In this document: one piece after another, positions 6,428 to 15,364 of the stretch
Layout of the letters: every line of letters starts with the position of its first letter
Position numbering within the stretch: position 1 is the first letter of the stretch
NCBI GenBank assembly: GCA_019163335.1
Contig: JAFLKM010000060.1
Span: forward strand, 1 to 45,313
Length of the DNA stretch: 45,313 bases
Reading direction: 5' to 3'
DNA from: Desulfobulbaceae bacterium
GTDB lineage: Bacteria > Desulfobacterota > Desulfobulbia > Desulfobulbales > Desulfocapsaceae
The notes under the pieces: generated by a model
Databases searched by the model: none
The model's input: the letters and a program-made list of their open reading frames with translations, nothing else
Told to the model about the DNA's origin: nothing
Position numbers and translations under genes: made by a program

Positions 6428-8638
6428 CTACTCAGTCACAATGGTCAATTTTGCATAGTCAAGATGCAGGGTTTTCAGGCCGTGCCTTTCAAACTGGACA
6501 TCCACTGACCTGCCGCCATGAATGACCGCCACCGTCCCGGTGCCAAAAAAAGCATGGCTGACTCTGACGCCCTTGGCAAGATCCGTCATAGCAACCTTGC
6601 TCCGGCCTTTACGCAGATGGGAGATGGAAGGGACAGCAGATTCCCCCCTGCCGTTCCCCAGACCTTGCCCCATCTGCGGAGTAGAAGTCGGCCGTTCTTC
6701 TGCGATACGCTCAAAAAGACCGCCCTTGAGTTCGGCGAGGAATGGAGACACCCCCACCCTCCGGAACTGTCGATCCGGGGTCATCAGCTCTTTCGGATAG
6801 CTTAAGAAGAGATGTTTTTTGGCGCGGGTGGCAGCCACATACAACAAACGCCGCTCTTCCTCCCACTGCTCTCCCGCTTCCGCCTTGGCATGGGGAAAGC
6901 GGCCCTCGGCCAGGCCAATGATGAAAACCGCCTCCCACTCCAACCCCTTGGCCGAATGAATCGTCGAGAGAACCAAGCGCTCAGAATCCTCAGCCCGGCG
7001 GGAACCTCCCGCCTCCGGCGGATCAAGGGTGGTATCATCGACAAAGGCCTGCAAGTCTCCATATTCAGCAACAATTGCCCGCAGTTGTTCAAGCTCCTTC
7101 TGGCGCTTGGGATAATCGTCATGATACAATCGCTCAAAAATCGGCTGATAATAGATCATAATCAAATCAAACATGACGGACGGCAACGTTTCTTCCAGCA
7201 GATCAGCAAAAAGACGGGCGAGAAGTCGCATCCCCGCTTCCCAGGTCTTGCCCGCCGGACACTCGGCCAAAGACTTAAAAGGCTCCGGCGACTGGCCGAT
7301 CTGAGCGGCGATTTTCTGTGCCGTCTTGGGACCAACCTTATCGAGATGCAAAAGGACCCGGTTCCAGGAAAGATTATCCCGTGGGTTGGCCAGGATTCTT
7401 AAAAAAGAAAGAACATCCTTCATATGGGCCGACTCAGTCAGCTTCAAGCCGCCCCGCTTTTCAAATTCAAGACCACCGGCGGCAAGCTCAATCTCCAGCT
7501 TATAGGAATGGAAACCGGAGCGGAACAAGACCGCAATATCCTTGCACCCGACTCCCGTTGTCACCAGCTCCTTGATCCTGCCAGCCACAAAACGGGCCTC
7601 GTCACGCTCATCGGTGGCGGCAAAGAGGAGGGGCTTCACGTCCCCTTGCAAACGGGTAAACAGGGTCTTGCTGTATTTCTCCGTGGCCTGGCAGATGATA
7701 TCATTGGTCAGGGAAAGAATCGGCTGGGTGGAACGATAATTTTCTTCCAGCTTGATGATATGGGTGTCGGGAAACAGCTTGGGAAAACGCATGATATTAT
7801 AAAAATCAGCGCCGCGAAAGGAATAGATGGACTGGGAATCATCCCCCACCACCATCACATTGTCATGCCCGTGCGCAAGCAGACGAACGATATCCGCCTG
7901 GACCAGATTGGTATCCTGGTACTCATCTACCATGATATGGGTAAAACGGGCGGCAATCGCCTGCCGCGCTTCCGGAACCTCGGCCAGCAGGCGCTTCCAG
8001 TTAACCAGCAGATCATCATAATCCATCAGGGCATGGGTGAATTTGAACTCCTGATAGTGCTGCTGGAGCTTGATCAGATCCTCGGCATGTTCACTGAGAT
8101 GCACATACTGTCGATAAATCAGGTCATCCAGGGGAATGGACTTGTTGACGGCCCCGCTGATCATGTTGATGATGACCCGACGGGTTGGGAACTGAAGGTC
8201 ACGACCGGTGAGTCCCAGGGAGGATTTCAGAAGATTGATGATCCCTTCCGCGTCGGAACGGTCAATAATGGTAAAGTTCGAGCCAAACCCCAGGTGCGAT
8301 CCATAGCGCCGAAGCAGCAGATTGGCCGTCCCATGAAAGGTTCCGCCCACTACTCGGCTGCAGGAATCATTGAGTAACCGGCTCGCCCGCCACAGCATTT
8401 CCTGGGAGGATTTGCGGGTGAAAGTGAGGAGGAGAATATTGTCCGGAGACACCCCCTTTTCGAGGAGATGGGCCACCCGATAGACCAGGGTTCTTGTCTT
8501 GCCGCTGCCGGCCCCGGCAATGACCAGCACCGGCCCTTCGGTTCTGATCACGGCCTCGTACTGGGCAGGATTGAGACCCGCCAGGTCCAGTGCCGGCTGG
8601 ACGGGGTGGGTGTTCATTTGGGTGTCTGTTGATTGCAT
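6428..8638 (-). CDS. uvrD: UvrD/PcrA-type ATP-dependent DNA helicase
   Basis: A superfamily 1A 3'-5' helicase of about 736 residues. Motifs in order: Q-motif LNPAQYEAV, Walker A AGAGSGKTRTL, LLTFTRKSS (motif Ia), VDEYQDTN (motif II), VGDDSQSIYSFRGA (motif III), LEENYRS (motif IV), LSTIHSAKGLEW (motif V) and RRLLYVAATRAK (motif VI). The last 50 residues (VRVSHAFFGTGTVAVI onward) are the small C-terminal Tudor-like domain of PcrA/UvrD. It acts in nucleotide-excision and mismatch repair or in replication-conflict removal. The start is uncertain: ATG at 8638 (MQSTDTQ) or 8614 (MNTHPVQ) are likely, and the frame is open to 8689. It is the first gene of uvrD-folC-HNH. Confidence 0.93.
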   Translation of the reverse strand: MQSTDTQMNTHPVQPALDLAGLNPAQYEAVIRTEGPVLVIAGAGSGKTRTLVYRVAHLLEKGVSPDNILLLTFTRKSSQEMLWRASRLLNDSCSRVVGGTFHGTANLLLRRYGSHLGFGSNFTIIDRSDAEGIINLLKSSLGLTGRDLQFPTRRVIINMISGAVNKSIPLDDLIYRQYVHLSEHAEDLIKLQQHYQEFKFTHALMDYDDLLVNWKRLLAEVPEARQAIAARFTHIMVDEYQDTNLVQADIVRLLAHGHDNVMVVGDDSQSIYSFRGADFYNIMRFPKLFPDTHIIKLEENYRSTQPILSLTNDIICQATEKYSKTLFTRLQGDVKPLLFAATDERDEARFVAGRIKELVTTGVGCKDIAVLFRSGFHSYKLEIELAAGGLEFEKRGGLKLTESAHMKDVLSFLRILANPRDNLSWNRVLLHLDKVGPKTAQKIAAQIGQSPEPFKSLAECPAGKTWEAGMRLLARLFADLLEETLPSVMFDLIMIYYQPIFERLYHDDYPKRQKELEQLRAIVAEYGDLQAFVDDTTLDPPEAGGSRRAEDSERLVLSTIHSAKGLEWEAVFIIGLAEGRFPHAKAEAGEQWEEERRLLYVAATRAKKHLFLSYPKELMTPDRQFRRVGVSPFLAELKGGLFERIAEERPTSTPQMGQGLGNGRGESAVPSISHLRKGRSKVAMTDLAKGVRVSHAFFGTGTVAVIHGGRSVDVQFERHGLKTLHLDYAKLTIVTE

Positions 8639-8794
8639 GGGGCAAGAGTTTACCACAGTGGTCCCTTCGTGGCAAGATTGCTGGAACATGGATTGACAAC
8701 GATGCTCTGGTGTTTAATGTAAGTTCGATTTTAAATACGACCTTGTCCTTCACCGTGGACCATCGCCCCTTAACTCTCTACAGATTAAATCAAC

Positions 8795-9190
8795 ATGAAT
8801 ACCAAAACCATTGATGCCCTCTTTACCCCAGAGACCCTGCAGCAGCTTTTCCCCAAAGAACGTTCCAATGATTTCTTTGACGCCCTGTTCGGCGATGCCG
8901 ATGAAGGAGCCTATGACATTGAACTTGCCTATGCAGGGACGAACGGGAAAAGCATCTCCCTGGAACTCCGCATGCACGAACGACCAGGCCGCTGCCTTGT
9001 CTGCAGCCTGACCCAGGGACTTCCGCAGGTTTTTGCCAGGCATCCGGTGATCAATGTGGCAGGACTGGTGGAAGACGTTGATAAAATGCTGGCAGGACTT
9101 GCCAGTTGCGGAGAATGGTCATTGGGACGAACCGAACAGCGAAAGAAAAACCTGCACATTATTCCACTGACAATCCAACTGAACAGTTGA
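8795..9190 (+). CDS. Conserved protein of unknown function
   Basis: A 131-residue soluble protein with no signal peptide or membrane segment. It is acidic in the first half (FFDALFGDADEGAYDIELAY), has a beta-rich centre (SISLELRMHERPGRCLVCSL) and a basic stretch near the end (GRTEQRKKNLHIIPL). I do not recognise a named domain. It is divergent from uvrD across a 100-bp gap and ends just before a strong terminator, so it is probably transcribed alone. Codon use looks like the neighbours, so I believe it is a real gene. Confidence 0.72.
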   Translation: MNTKTIDALFTPETLQQLFPKERSNDFFDALFGDADEGAYDIELAYAGTNGKSISLELRMHERPGRCLVCSLTQGLPQVFARHPVINVAGLVEDVDKMLAGLASCGEWSLGRTEQRKKNLHIIPLTIQLNS

Positions 9191-9236
9191 GCCTTTAGGC
9201 AGGACAGGCAGGATAGTCAAAAGCATGACAAAAAGC

Positions 9237-9272
9237 AAAAGGCCGAATCTTTACAAAAGATTCGGCCTTTTT
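9237..9272 (+). terminator. Rho-independent terminator (possibly bidirectional)
   Basis: A long stem, AAAAGGCCGAATCTTT (9237-9252) pairing with the bases from about 9256, with a short loop and a T-run; an A-run precedes it. It ends the unknown gene at 9190 and could also work for minus-strand transcripts past the GGDEF gene. Confidence 0.85.
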
Positions 9273-9325
9273 GATATTCTGGAGTCAAATTTTTGAACCC
9301 CAATATCTATGATGTAAAACTCTGA

Positions 9326-9401
9326 CCCCGATGGACGGGATGAGTGCCTTTCGCAGATTATTTCATTGTAAAAAACAATAAAATAATCTGTAAGGCATTA
9401 A
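9326..9401 (+). repeat. Hairpin repeat family 1, copy A
   Basis: The head CCCCGATGGACGGGAT is followed by AGTGCCTTTCGCAGATTATTT, an AT-rich loop (ATTGTAAAAAACAAT) and the complementary arm AAATAATCTGTAAGGCATTA, which ends at the GGDEF stop codon. Further copies, all between genes, are at 12533, 25492, 35473 and 36921. See the findings. Confidence 0.75.
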
Positions 9402-10415
9402 TCAGGCGATGCTCACCTGGGAACGGCCATTGGCCTTGGCATGATAGAGTATGTCGTCCACCCGCTCCAGCCACGCCTCGAGCCCTTCATCCTTTTGCCA
9501 CTGGGCAAGGCCGATGGAAACGCCGAGCTTGGTTTCTGCATCGGCCCAAATCTCCAACTGATCTATGGCCTGGCATAATCTCTCAGCCAGAACCCGAGCA
9601 CTTTTCTGATCGGTATCATCCATGACCAGAAGGAATTCATCTCCTCCAATCCTGACCAGAAGATCGGTAGAACGAACCATCTCGGCCATTAGCCTAGCCA
9701 CCTGACGCAACACTTCATCACCGCGCTGATGTCCCAGATTATCATTAATCTGCTTGAAGCGATCCAGGTCAAGGGAGGCCATGGTCAAAGGACGGCCGTA
9801 TCGTCTGGCAGTATCCATCTTTGCACTGATGCGTTCGTCAAAGACCCGACGATTGGCAAGGCCGGTCAAGACATCGCGCCTCGCGGCCTCAAAAAGCACT
9901 TCATACTCAAGGGCCCGACGCAAAGACTCGCTAAGCACAAAGAGAGAGTCGTTGATCAAATCCATCTCGCCGGAGTTGAGGGCTCGTCCACCCTTGAGCA
10001 CCAGAAGCAAGCCAGCGTTGTCAACAGTTTCCATCAACCATTTATGGGCGAAATGGCCATCTTCACTGACAAAACAGGCGACATTCTGACTCTCATTAAC
10101 CATCAATTGCTCGGCGAAGGCTATGACACTGCGTCGAATCGGACCATGACTGGAACAGAACAGATGTTTTTTGCTGCGAAGCTCATTGCTGTAACCAATA
10201 AGCTCATGCTCCACATGGGGCATCAGCCAGACCGAGTATGCCTCTATCATGCCAGCAAGATCAAGGACAGCTGCCAGGCGGATATGGAGTTGATTTATCA
10301 GATCAAGGCGTTCGGTCTGCTTTCTGAAATGCTCCAGCTCAACCATCATTCGATTAACCTCAACCCCTGCTTGAGAGATTGAAGTATCAGTGGATATAGC
10401 TCTTGAATGGATCAT
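9402..10415 (-). CDS. GGDEF diguanylate cyclase with N-terminal sensory region
   Basis: A 337-residue soluble protein. Residues 1-165 have a helix (VNRMMVELEHFRKQTERLDL) and a GAF-like or other small sensory fold I cannot name. Residues from about 170 are a complete GGDEF domain: RRDVLTGLANRR, DLDRFKQINDNLGHQRGDE, and the active site RIGGDEF. RSTD, five residues before GGDEF, is an intact inhibitory I-site, so the enzyme should make c-di-GMP and be product-inhibited. No membrane helices. GAGGAAGAG supports the start. The 3' end abuts hairpin repeat copy A. Confidence 0.93.
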   Translation of the reverse strand: MIHSRAISTDTSISQAGVEVNRMMVELEHFRKQTERLDLINQLHIRLAAVLDLAGMIEAYSVWLMPHVEHELIGYSNELRSKKHLFCSSHGPIRRSVIAFAEQLMVNESQNVACFVSEDGHFAHKWLMETVDNAGLLLVLKGGRALNSGEMDLINDSLFVLSESLRRALEYEVLFEAARRDVLTGLANRRVFDERISAKMDTARRYGRPLTMASLDLDRFKQINDNLGHQRGDEVLRQVARLMAEMVRSTDLLVRIGGDEFLLVMDDTDQKSARVLAERLCQAIDQLEIWADAETKLGVSIGLAQWQKDEGLEAWLERVDDILYHAKANGRSQVSIA

Positions 10416-10702
10416 TTTCTCTTCCTCATTAATAAAAACAACACTCGTAAATCGACTTAAGACTGTATCGGCCAGCAGGCAGATTTCTTAATAGTTTTTT
10501 TGATAATTATATTTAAGCAAAAAACATGCCACATTAAAGAAAAATACAAGCTTCTCTTTTCTTGCAATTCAATATCATGAAGGTTAAAGAAGAAAGGTTG
10601 TTCGACAAAGACGCCCCTTTCTCTGTCTTCCGGTTTCCCGTTTACCCGCAACCCGACCAAGCCCTCTTAATACTCTCCCGCAACGACCTTTCCGCACACG
10701 CC

Positions 10703-11743
10703 ATGAACATCGAAGATAAAATCGGACAGCTTTTTCTCCTTGGATTTCAGGGAGATACCATTGATGCAAGCCATCCCGTGGTTTCCGATATTCGCCACAG
10801 AAACCTGGGTGGGGTCATCCTCTTTGACAGAAGACTGACCGGCAATGGGGGAGCCAACAACATCGTCTCGGCTAGTCAGGTGAAGGCCCTCACCGCCTCC
10901 TTGCAGGAATTCTCAGCCACTCCGCTGCTTATCGCCGTGGACCAGGAAGGCGGTAGGGTTCGCAGACTCAAGCCGGAGTTGGGTTTCCCAGCCACGGCAA
11001 GCGCCGCTGAGCTTGGTCAAAAAAGTGACATGGCATTGACAACCATCCATGCCCTGACCACTGCCGACACCCTTTACTCGCTGGGAATCAACCTCAATCT
11101 GGCACCGGTTATCGACCTCAACGTCTTTGACCAGAATCCGGTAATCGGTGGCCTGGATCGCAGCTTTTCCTCATCTTCCGATATCGTCGGCACCCACGCC
11201 GGCGCATGGATCAAAGCTCACAACAGCCGAAAGGTCCTCAGCTGTCTCAAACATTTCCCCGGCCATGGCAGTTCGCGCACCGACTCCCATCTTGGGTTCA
11301 CTGATATAAGCGAAACCTGGCGAGCCGAAGAACTTCAACCTTACAAACTTCTGATTGCTGAAGGTCTGGCCGATGCCATCATGACCGGCCATCTCTTTCA
11401 TAAAGACCTGGATCCGGACTATCCCGCCACCCTCTCACCGCGGATTATCGGCACTCTTCTGCGCCATGAACTTGGGTTTAACGGGGTAGTTATCTCAGAT
11501 GACCTGCAGATGAAGGCCATTACCAGCCGGTACGGGCTGGAGGAAGCTGTTTGCCTGGCCCTTGCCGCCGGCGTTGATCTGCTTATAATAGGTAACAATC
11601 TCGAGGTTGACCCAGATATCCAGGCACGGCTGATACCCGCCGTCATTCAGGCGATTCGAGCCGGAAAACTGACGGAAGAACGTATCCATGAGGCATGGAT
11701 GCGGGTACAACAACTCAAAAAAAAGGTGCTTACCCTGTCATGA
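10703..11743 (+). CDS. nagZ: Beta-N-acetylhexosaminidase, GH3 family
   Basis: A GH3 enzyme of NagZ type, which removes GlcNAc from peptidoglycan fragments during wall recycling. Motifs: VDQEGGRVRRL, LAPVIDLN, the NagZ catalytic loop KHFPGHGSSRTDSH and the nucleophile region VISDDLQMKAI. No signal peptide, so cytosolic as expected. I start at MNIEDKIGQLFLLGF because family similarity begins there. The frame stays open to an ATG at 10562, and the extra 47 residues (FDKDAPFSVFRFP) do not look family-like; no strong Shine-Dalgarno decides it. The stop overlaps the start of the TM2 gene (ATGA), so they are coupled. Confidence 0.9.
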   Translation: MNIEDKIGQLFLLGFQGDTIDASHPVVSDIRHRNLGGVILFDRRLTGNGGANNIVSASQVKALTASLQEFSATPLLIAVDQEGGRVRRLKPELGFPATASAAELGQKSDMALTTIHALTTADTLYSLGINLNLAPVIDLNVFDQNPVIGGLDRSFSSSSDIVGTHAGAWIKAHNSRKVLSCLKHFPGHGSSRTDSHLGFTDISETWRAEELQPYKLLIAEGLADAIMTGHLFHKDLDPDYPATLSPRIIGTLLRHELGFNGVVISDDLQMKAITSRYGLEEAVCLALAAGVDLLIIGNNLEVDPDIQARLIPAVIQAIRAGKLTEERIHEAWMRVQQLKKKVLTLS

Positions 11744-12141
11744 CCCAACCACAAACTCATACCCCTGTCATTGGCTATCTACTATGGATCTTTGGTTTTC
11801 TTGGGGCCCATCGTTTTTACTATGGTCGCCCAATTTCCGGCACGCTGTATTTTTTCACCCTGGGCCTCCTCGGAATTGGCTGGCTGGTGGATCTGTTTCT
11901 CATCCCCTCGATGAATCGGGATGCGGACATCCGCTTTCATGATGGACCAATTGACTACAACACAGCCTGGATACTTCTGACCTTTCTTGGATTATTTGGA
12001 ATCCATCGGCTCTACATGGAAAAATGGATCTCCGGCATTCTCTACTTGCTTACCGGCGGAATTTTTGGACTGGGATACATCTATGATTTCTGGACACTCA
12101 ATGATCAAATCAGTCTTTTAAACGGCAGTAACCAAGAGTAA
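11740..12141 (+). CDS. Membrane protein with two TM2 domains
   Basis: A 133-residue membrane protein built of a duplicated TM2 unit. The first unit has FLGAHRFYYGRPISG then GWLVDLFLIP, the second has LFGIHRLYMEKWISG then LGYIYDFWTLND. Each unit is two membrane helices joined by the GxHRxY turn and ending in the (V/Y)D(L/F)(F/W) signature. TM2 proteins have no settled bacterial function. The ATG overlaps the nagZ stop by 4 bp, so it is translated with nagZ; the longer upstream frame would run inside nagZ. Confidence 0.88.
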   Translation: MTQPQTHTPVIGYLLWIFGFLGAHRFYYGRPISGTLYFFTLGLLGIGWLVDLFLIPSMNRDADIRFHDGPIDYNTAWILLTFLGLFGIHRLYMEKWISGILYLLTGGIFGLGYIYDFWTLNDQISLLNGSNQE

Positions 12142-12248
12142 TTGCGCTACCCTGCTTTCTGGCAAGACACATAGTCAAAATAACGACACACCAATCACAC
12201 TCGCACACCCATGAGTATTCCATGGACAAGACCAGGAGTTCCCCAGCC

Positions 12249-12530
12249 ATGCTGATCAACCCTAAAAATATGCAGCAGTGCTCCACATCCAAACCGATCA
12301 TCACCTATCCTTGTGTCTGGCTGTACAAGGTTATTGGCATGGATGCCGACGCCCTTGTCCGGGCCGTCAATACGGTATGCCCAGAGATCACCGCCATCAC
12401 TCCCTCAAAGGAGAGCTCCAGTGGAAAATATTGCAGTCTGAATGTGGAAATCGAGGTAACCGACGAGGCCTCCCGCCTGGCTGTTTACCAGAATCTTAAA
12501 AACCATATCGCCGTTAAGGTGGTTCTCTAA
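12249..12530 (+). CDS. DUF493 (YbeD-like) protein
   Basis: A 93-residue protein that fits DUF493: YPCVWLYKVIGMDADALVRAV, then the signature SSSGKYCSLNVEIEV and a C-terminal NLKNHIAVKVVL. YbeD has an ACT-like alpha-beta fold and no settled role; in E. coli it lies near lipoate genes. The ATG at 12249 is preceded by AGGAG at 12235-12239, which decides it over the upstream ATG at 12222. A fragment of hairpin repeat family 1 starts right after the stop. Confidence 0.87.
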   Translation: MLINPKNMQQCSTSKPIITYPCVWLYKVIGMDADALVRAVNTVCPEITAITPSKESSSGKYCSLNVEIEVTDEASRLAVYQNLKNHIAVKVVL

Positions 12531-12532
12531 TT

Positions 12533-12553
12533 CCGATGAACGGGATAAATGCC
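12533..12553 (+). repeat. Hairpin repeat family 1, copy E (head only)
   Basis: CCGATGAACGGGATAAATG matches the head of the family but the rest of the hairpin is missing. It begins within three bases of the DUF493 stop codon, the same placement as copy D at 36921. Confidence 0.5.
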
Positions 12554-12564
12554 CAGTAAACACC

Positions 12565-13098
12565 ATGGATACTCCAAAAAATAATACGCCCGGAACACGA
12601 TTAATTCCGATCATGCGGGAAGGGATCTGCGTGGTGCAGATGATCCTGTTCAAGGAATTGCGCACCCTGCTCACCAGAAAATATCCGGCGCTGGACGCGC
12701 AGTCGGCAGCTATGCTCACCGGTGCCGTGACCAATGAACTCTTCGGTTCACTGAATACGGAAAAAGAATTCGAGGAGTTTCGCAGGCAGAATCGGGCGGC
12801 CATTGAACAGGAGTTACTCAGCCTGACCCAGGAACTGCCTGACCTTGCCGCGCCCCTCACTGATGCCCTGCGAATGCAGGCCCTGTGCGACCAAGCCCTG
12901 GGCGCTGACGAGGAAAAAGACACCACCAACGAAAGACTCCTGACCCACGCTGCCGAGATCGGCCTGCTGATCAGAGAACGGGAGTTGCCCCTTCCCTCCA
13001 CTTTTATGATCATGGTGCGGACCTTGGGAGATGCCCATCATCTGCTTACTCCTCCATCAGAAATAAGCTCTGAAGACGACAAAGGGCTTGTTCATTAG
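12565..13098 (+). CDS. Conserved protein of unknown function, mostly helical
   Basis: A 177-residue soluble protein with no signal peptide. It looks all-helical: VVQMILFKELRTLLTRKYP, AAMLTGAVTNELFGSL, FEEFRRQNRAAIEQELLSL. I do not recognise the family. It follows the DUF493 gene and probably shares its transcript. The gene ends in a terminator hairpin whose left arm lies inside the last codons. The N-terminal region (MREGICVVQMILFKELR) could suggest an alternative start, but the ATG at 12565 is reasonable. Confidence 0.7.
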   Translation: MDTPKNNTPGTRLIPIMREGICVVQMILFKELRTLLTRKYPALDAQSAAMLTGAVTNELFGSLNTEKEFEEFRRQNRAAIEQELLSLTQELPDLAAPLTDALRMQALCDQALGADEEKDTTNERLLTHAAEIGLLIRERELPLPSTFMIMVRTLGDAHHLLTPPSEISSEDDKGLVH

Positions 13099-13120
13099 TA
13101 CGAACAAGCCCTTGAAAAAC
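13082..13120 (+). terminator. Terminator hairpin overlapping the stop of the 12565 gene
   Basis: A 12-bp perfect stem, AAGGGCTTGTTC (13082-13093) with GAACAAGCCCTT (13102-13113), with an 8-base loop containing the TAG stop. The T-run after it is weak, but the A-run before the stem could serve the minus strand. Confidence 0.6.
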
Positions 13121-13197
13121 GGCTGAAAATTGAAGGTCAGGAGTGGATAGCAGGATTTTTTATATGGACAGACCGCCTTTCAGCCCTCTCTCTCTCC

Positions 13198-15342
13198 TCA
13201 CTTCACTCCATGCCCACGCAAAAAGGAGCTGTATTTCTTGTCCGTCCCCTTGATGTGATTGACTAACCAGTCTTTGAGAAAAGCCATCAACTCCATGGAA
13301 ACCATCGCTTCTCCCGCCTTAAATTTCTTCTGGATATCGACAACCTGAGCCACCAGTTTTTGATGGATCTCTACATGGGCCTTTTCTTCGGGATATCCGA
13401 ACTGGGCAAAGAGCTTTTCTTCGAAACCAAAATGGCTGACCGTATAGTCGGCAAGCCTATCCAGAATCGACCCGATAATACTATTGCCCTGTTTCAGCTT
13501 CATCGCTCTATGCAGTTCATTGATCATCCCCACAAGTTTCTTGTGCTGATCATCAATCTGAGAAATATTGACGCTCAAACTGCTGTCCCAGGGCATGAAT
13601 TCCGGAATATCGGTGGACAGCCCACCAGTCTTCCCCATCGCCCCCCCCTCGTTAACCTCTTGCGCGACCTTAAAATGGCCCACCATTTGTTGCACGACCT
13701 CAGCCACCTTCGCCAGATCACGAGCGTTTCTCTCCACATCGCGGCCACTGGCAGACAGGGAACCGGCAACACTGCTGACCTCAGCAATGTCACCAGCAAT
13801 TTCTCCGGCCACCGTGGAACTCTGGGCCACATTCTCATTCACCTCATTGATCCCCTGCGCCGCCTGCGTGACACTTTCAACAATCTCGTTGGTGGTTGCT
13901 GCCTGCTCATCAACGGACTGGGCTATGTCGGTGATAATCCCGTTCATTTCGCTGATTACCGTGGCAATCTGCTTAATCTCGCTGACTGTTTCGTTCGTTG
14001 AGCTTTGAATGGACTCAATCTTTGCCCGGATCTCGCTGGTTGCAGCCGCTGTCTGCTTGGCCAGGGCCTTGATCTCATTGGCTACCACCGCAAAGCCTTT
14101 GCCGGCCTCACCTGCCCGGGCCGCCTCAATGGTGGCGTTCAGGGCCAGCAGATTGGTCTGATCGGAGATCTCGGTGATAACCTCTGTCACATTACTGATC
14201 TCTAGGGCTGCCCGTCCCAGGGCATCCACCTTTTCCGTTGAACTCTGGGCCAGAAGAACTGCTCCGCTGGTAATCTCCTTGGCGTGTTCGGTTTTGGTCG
14301 CAATCTGATGAATGGTGGAACTGATCTCTTCGGCAGCCGTGGCCACTATATTAACATTGGTGGCAGCCTCTTCACTGGCGGCCGCCACCGAATTCATATT
14401 GGCGCTCATCTCTTCGGTGGCAGCAGCAACGGAGGTAGACAACTCAGCTGAATTGCTCGCACCGGCAGAAAGGCTGCGAGAGGTGACAGTCAGTTCATGA
14501 GAAGACGATGCCAAAATACCGACCTCCTGCACAAGCCCATTTACGACCTGACTCCACTGTTCAGCCATACTGTTAAGATCTATGGCCAAGACTCCAATCT
14601 CATCCTTTTGCATGCTCTCAAGCCGACAGGAGAGATCGCCATTTTTCATTTTTTCGGCAAATACCGTTATTTTACGCAAGGAGCCTGTCATCAAACGCAG
14701 AAAGTTAATCCCGAAAATCAACCCTATCAACAATGTCATCGAGGTCATCGCGATAATGATCCATCTCGAATTACGAATTTCACCCTCAACTCGCTGCTTA
14801 ATTCCCAGCGCTGTCTTATCTAGTACCTGACCCGCCTCATCCAAAATCCGGCCGACTTCTTCTTCTGCCGTTTTTATTGTTTGATCAAATATTATCTGCA
14901 GGGCATCATGGGCCAGCTCTTTGCTGCCTGCCTTGACCAGGGCCTGCTGCATCTCAGCCACGCCCTGATGAAGCCGGGCGTGAGGGGCCTCCATGGCCCG
15001 CATCAACGTGGCCAGTTCCGGAGTCAGTACCTCCATTTTCTTCCGCCCGTCCCCAGACATCCACTCCCCGAGCTTACATTTCTGCGAATCTGTCTGCACA
15101 TTCAAGGTCTGGATGGAGGGATCTACAAGGAACCTGTTTACCTGACGGACAAACTGAAGATGATCCACTTTGCGCTGAACAAAGGTTGTATTCGTCTCGG
15201 CAATTACCTGGGCGACATCCATCTGCTGGTGGACTCGGGCGACCCCGTACAAACCGGTACCACCAATGCTTATTGCCATCGACAATAACAAAGCTACCAA
15301 TATCCAAATCTTTGTTGCCATCGACCAGTTTTTCCAGTTCAT
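13198..15342 (-). CDS. Chemoreceptor with periplasmic CZB-like sensor and C-terminal hemerythrin
   Basis: A 714-residue methyl-accepting chemotaxis protein. TM1 is about 11-32 and TM2 about 194-215. The periplasmic loop contains H61, CKLGEW (C89) and APHARLH (H121, H125), resembling a zinc-binding CZB motif. A HAMP domain follows TM2, then the long signalling coiled coil with the tip [21 protein letters not shown]. The last 130 residues are a bacteriohemerythrin with all di-iron ligands: [33 protein letters not shown]. It could couple zinc or oxidant sensing outside and O2 sensing inside to the flagellar motor. AGGAG supports the start at 15342. It follows pabBC by 22 bp. Confidence 0.95.
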   Translation of the reverse strand: MNWKNWSMATKIWILVALLLSMAISIGGTGLYGVARVHQQMDVAQVIAETNTTFVQRKVDHLQFVRQVNRFLVDPSIQTLNVQTDSQKCKLGEWMSGDGRKKMEVLTPELATLMRAMEAPHARLHQGVAEMQQALVKAGSKELAHDALQIIFDQTIKTAEEEVGRILDEAGQVLDKTALGIKQRVEGEIRNSRWIIIAMTSMTLLIGLIFGINFLRLMTGSLRKITVFAEKMKNGDLSCRLESMQKDEIGVLAIDLNSMAEQWSQVVNGLVQEVGILASSSHELTVTSRSLSAGASNSAELSTSVAAATEEMSANMNSVAAASEEAATNVNIVATAAEEISSTIHQIATKTEHAKEITSGAVLLAQSSTEKVDALGRAALEISNVTEVITEISDQTNLLALNATIEAARAGEAGKGFAVVANEIKALAKQTAAATSEIRAKIESIQSSTNETVSEIKQIATVISEMNGIITDIAQSVDEQAATTNEIVESVTQAAQGINEVNENVAQSSTVAGEIAGDIAEVSSVAGSLSASGRDVERNARDLAKVAEVVQQMVGHFKVAQEVNEGGAMGKTGGLSTDIPEFMPWDSSLSVNISQIDDQHKKLVGMINELHRAMKLKQGNSIIGSILDRLADYTVSHFGFEEKLFAQFGYPEEKAHVEIHQKLVAQVVDIQKKFKAGEAMVSMELMAFLKDWLVNHIKGTDKKYSSFLRGHGVK

Positions 15343-15364
15343 TTTTATCTCCTGATTTCTGATT

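Noticed and set aside
7424-8377. 317-codon plus-strand frame inside uvrD
   Set aside because: Antisense shadow; the minus-strand protein has every helicase motif.
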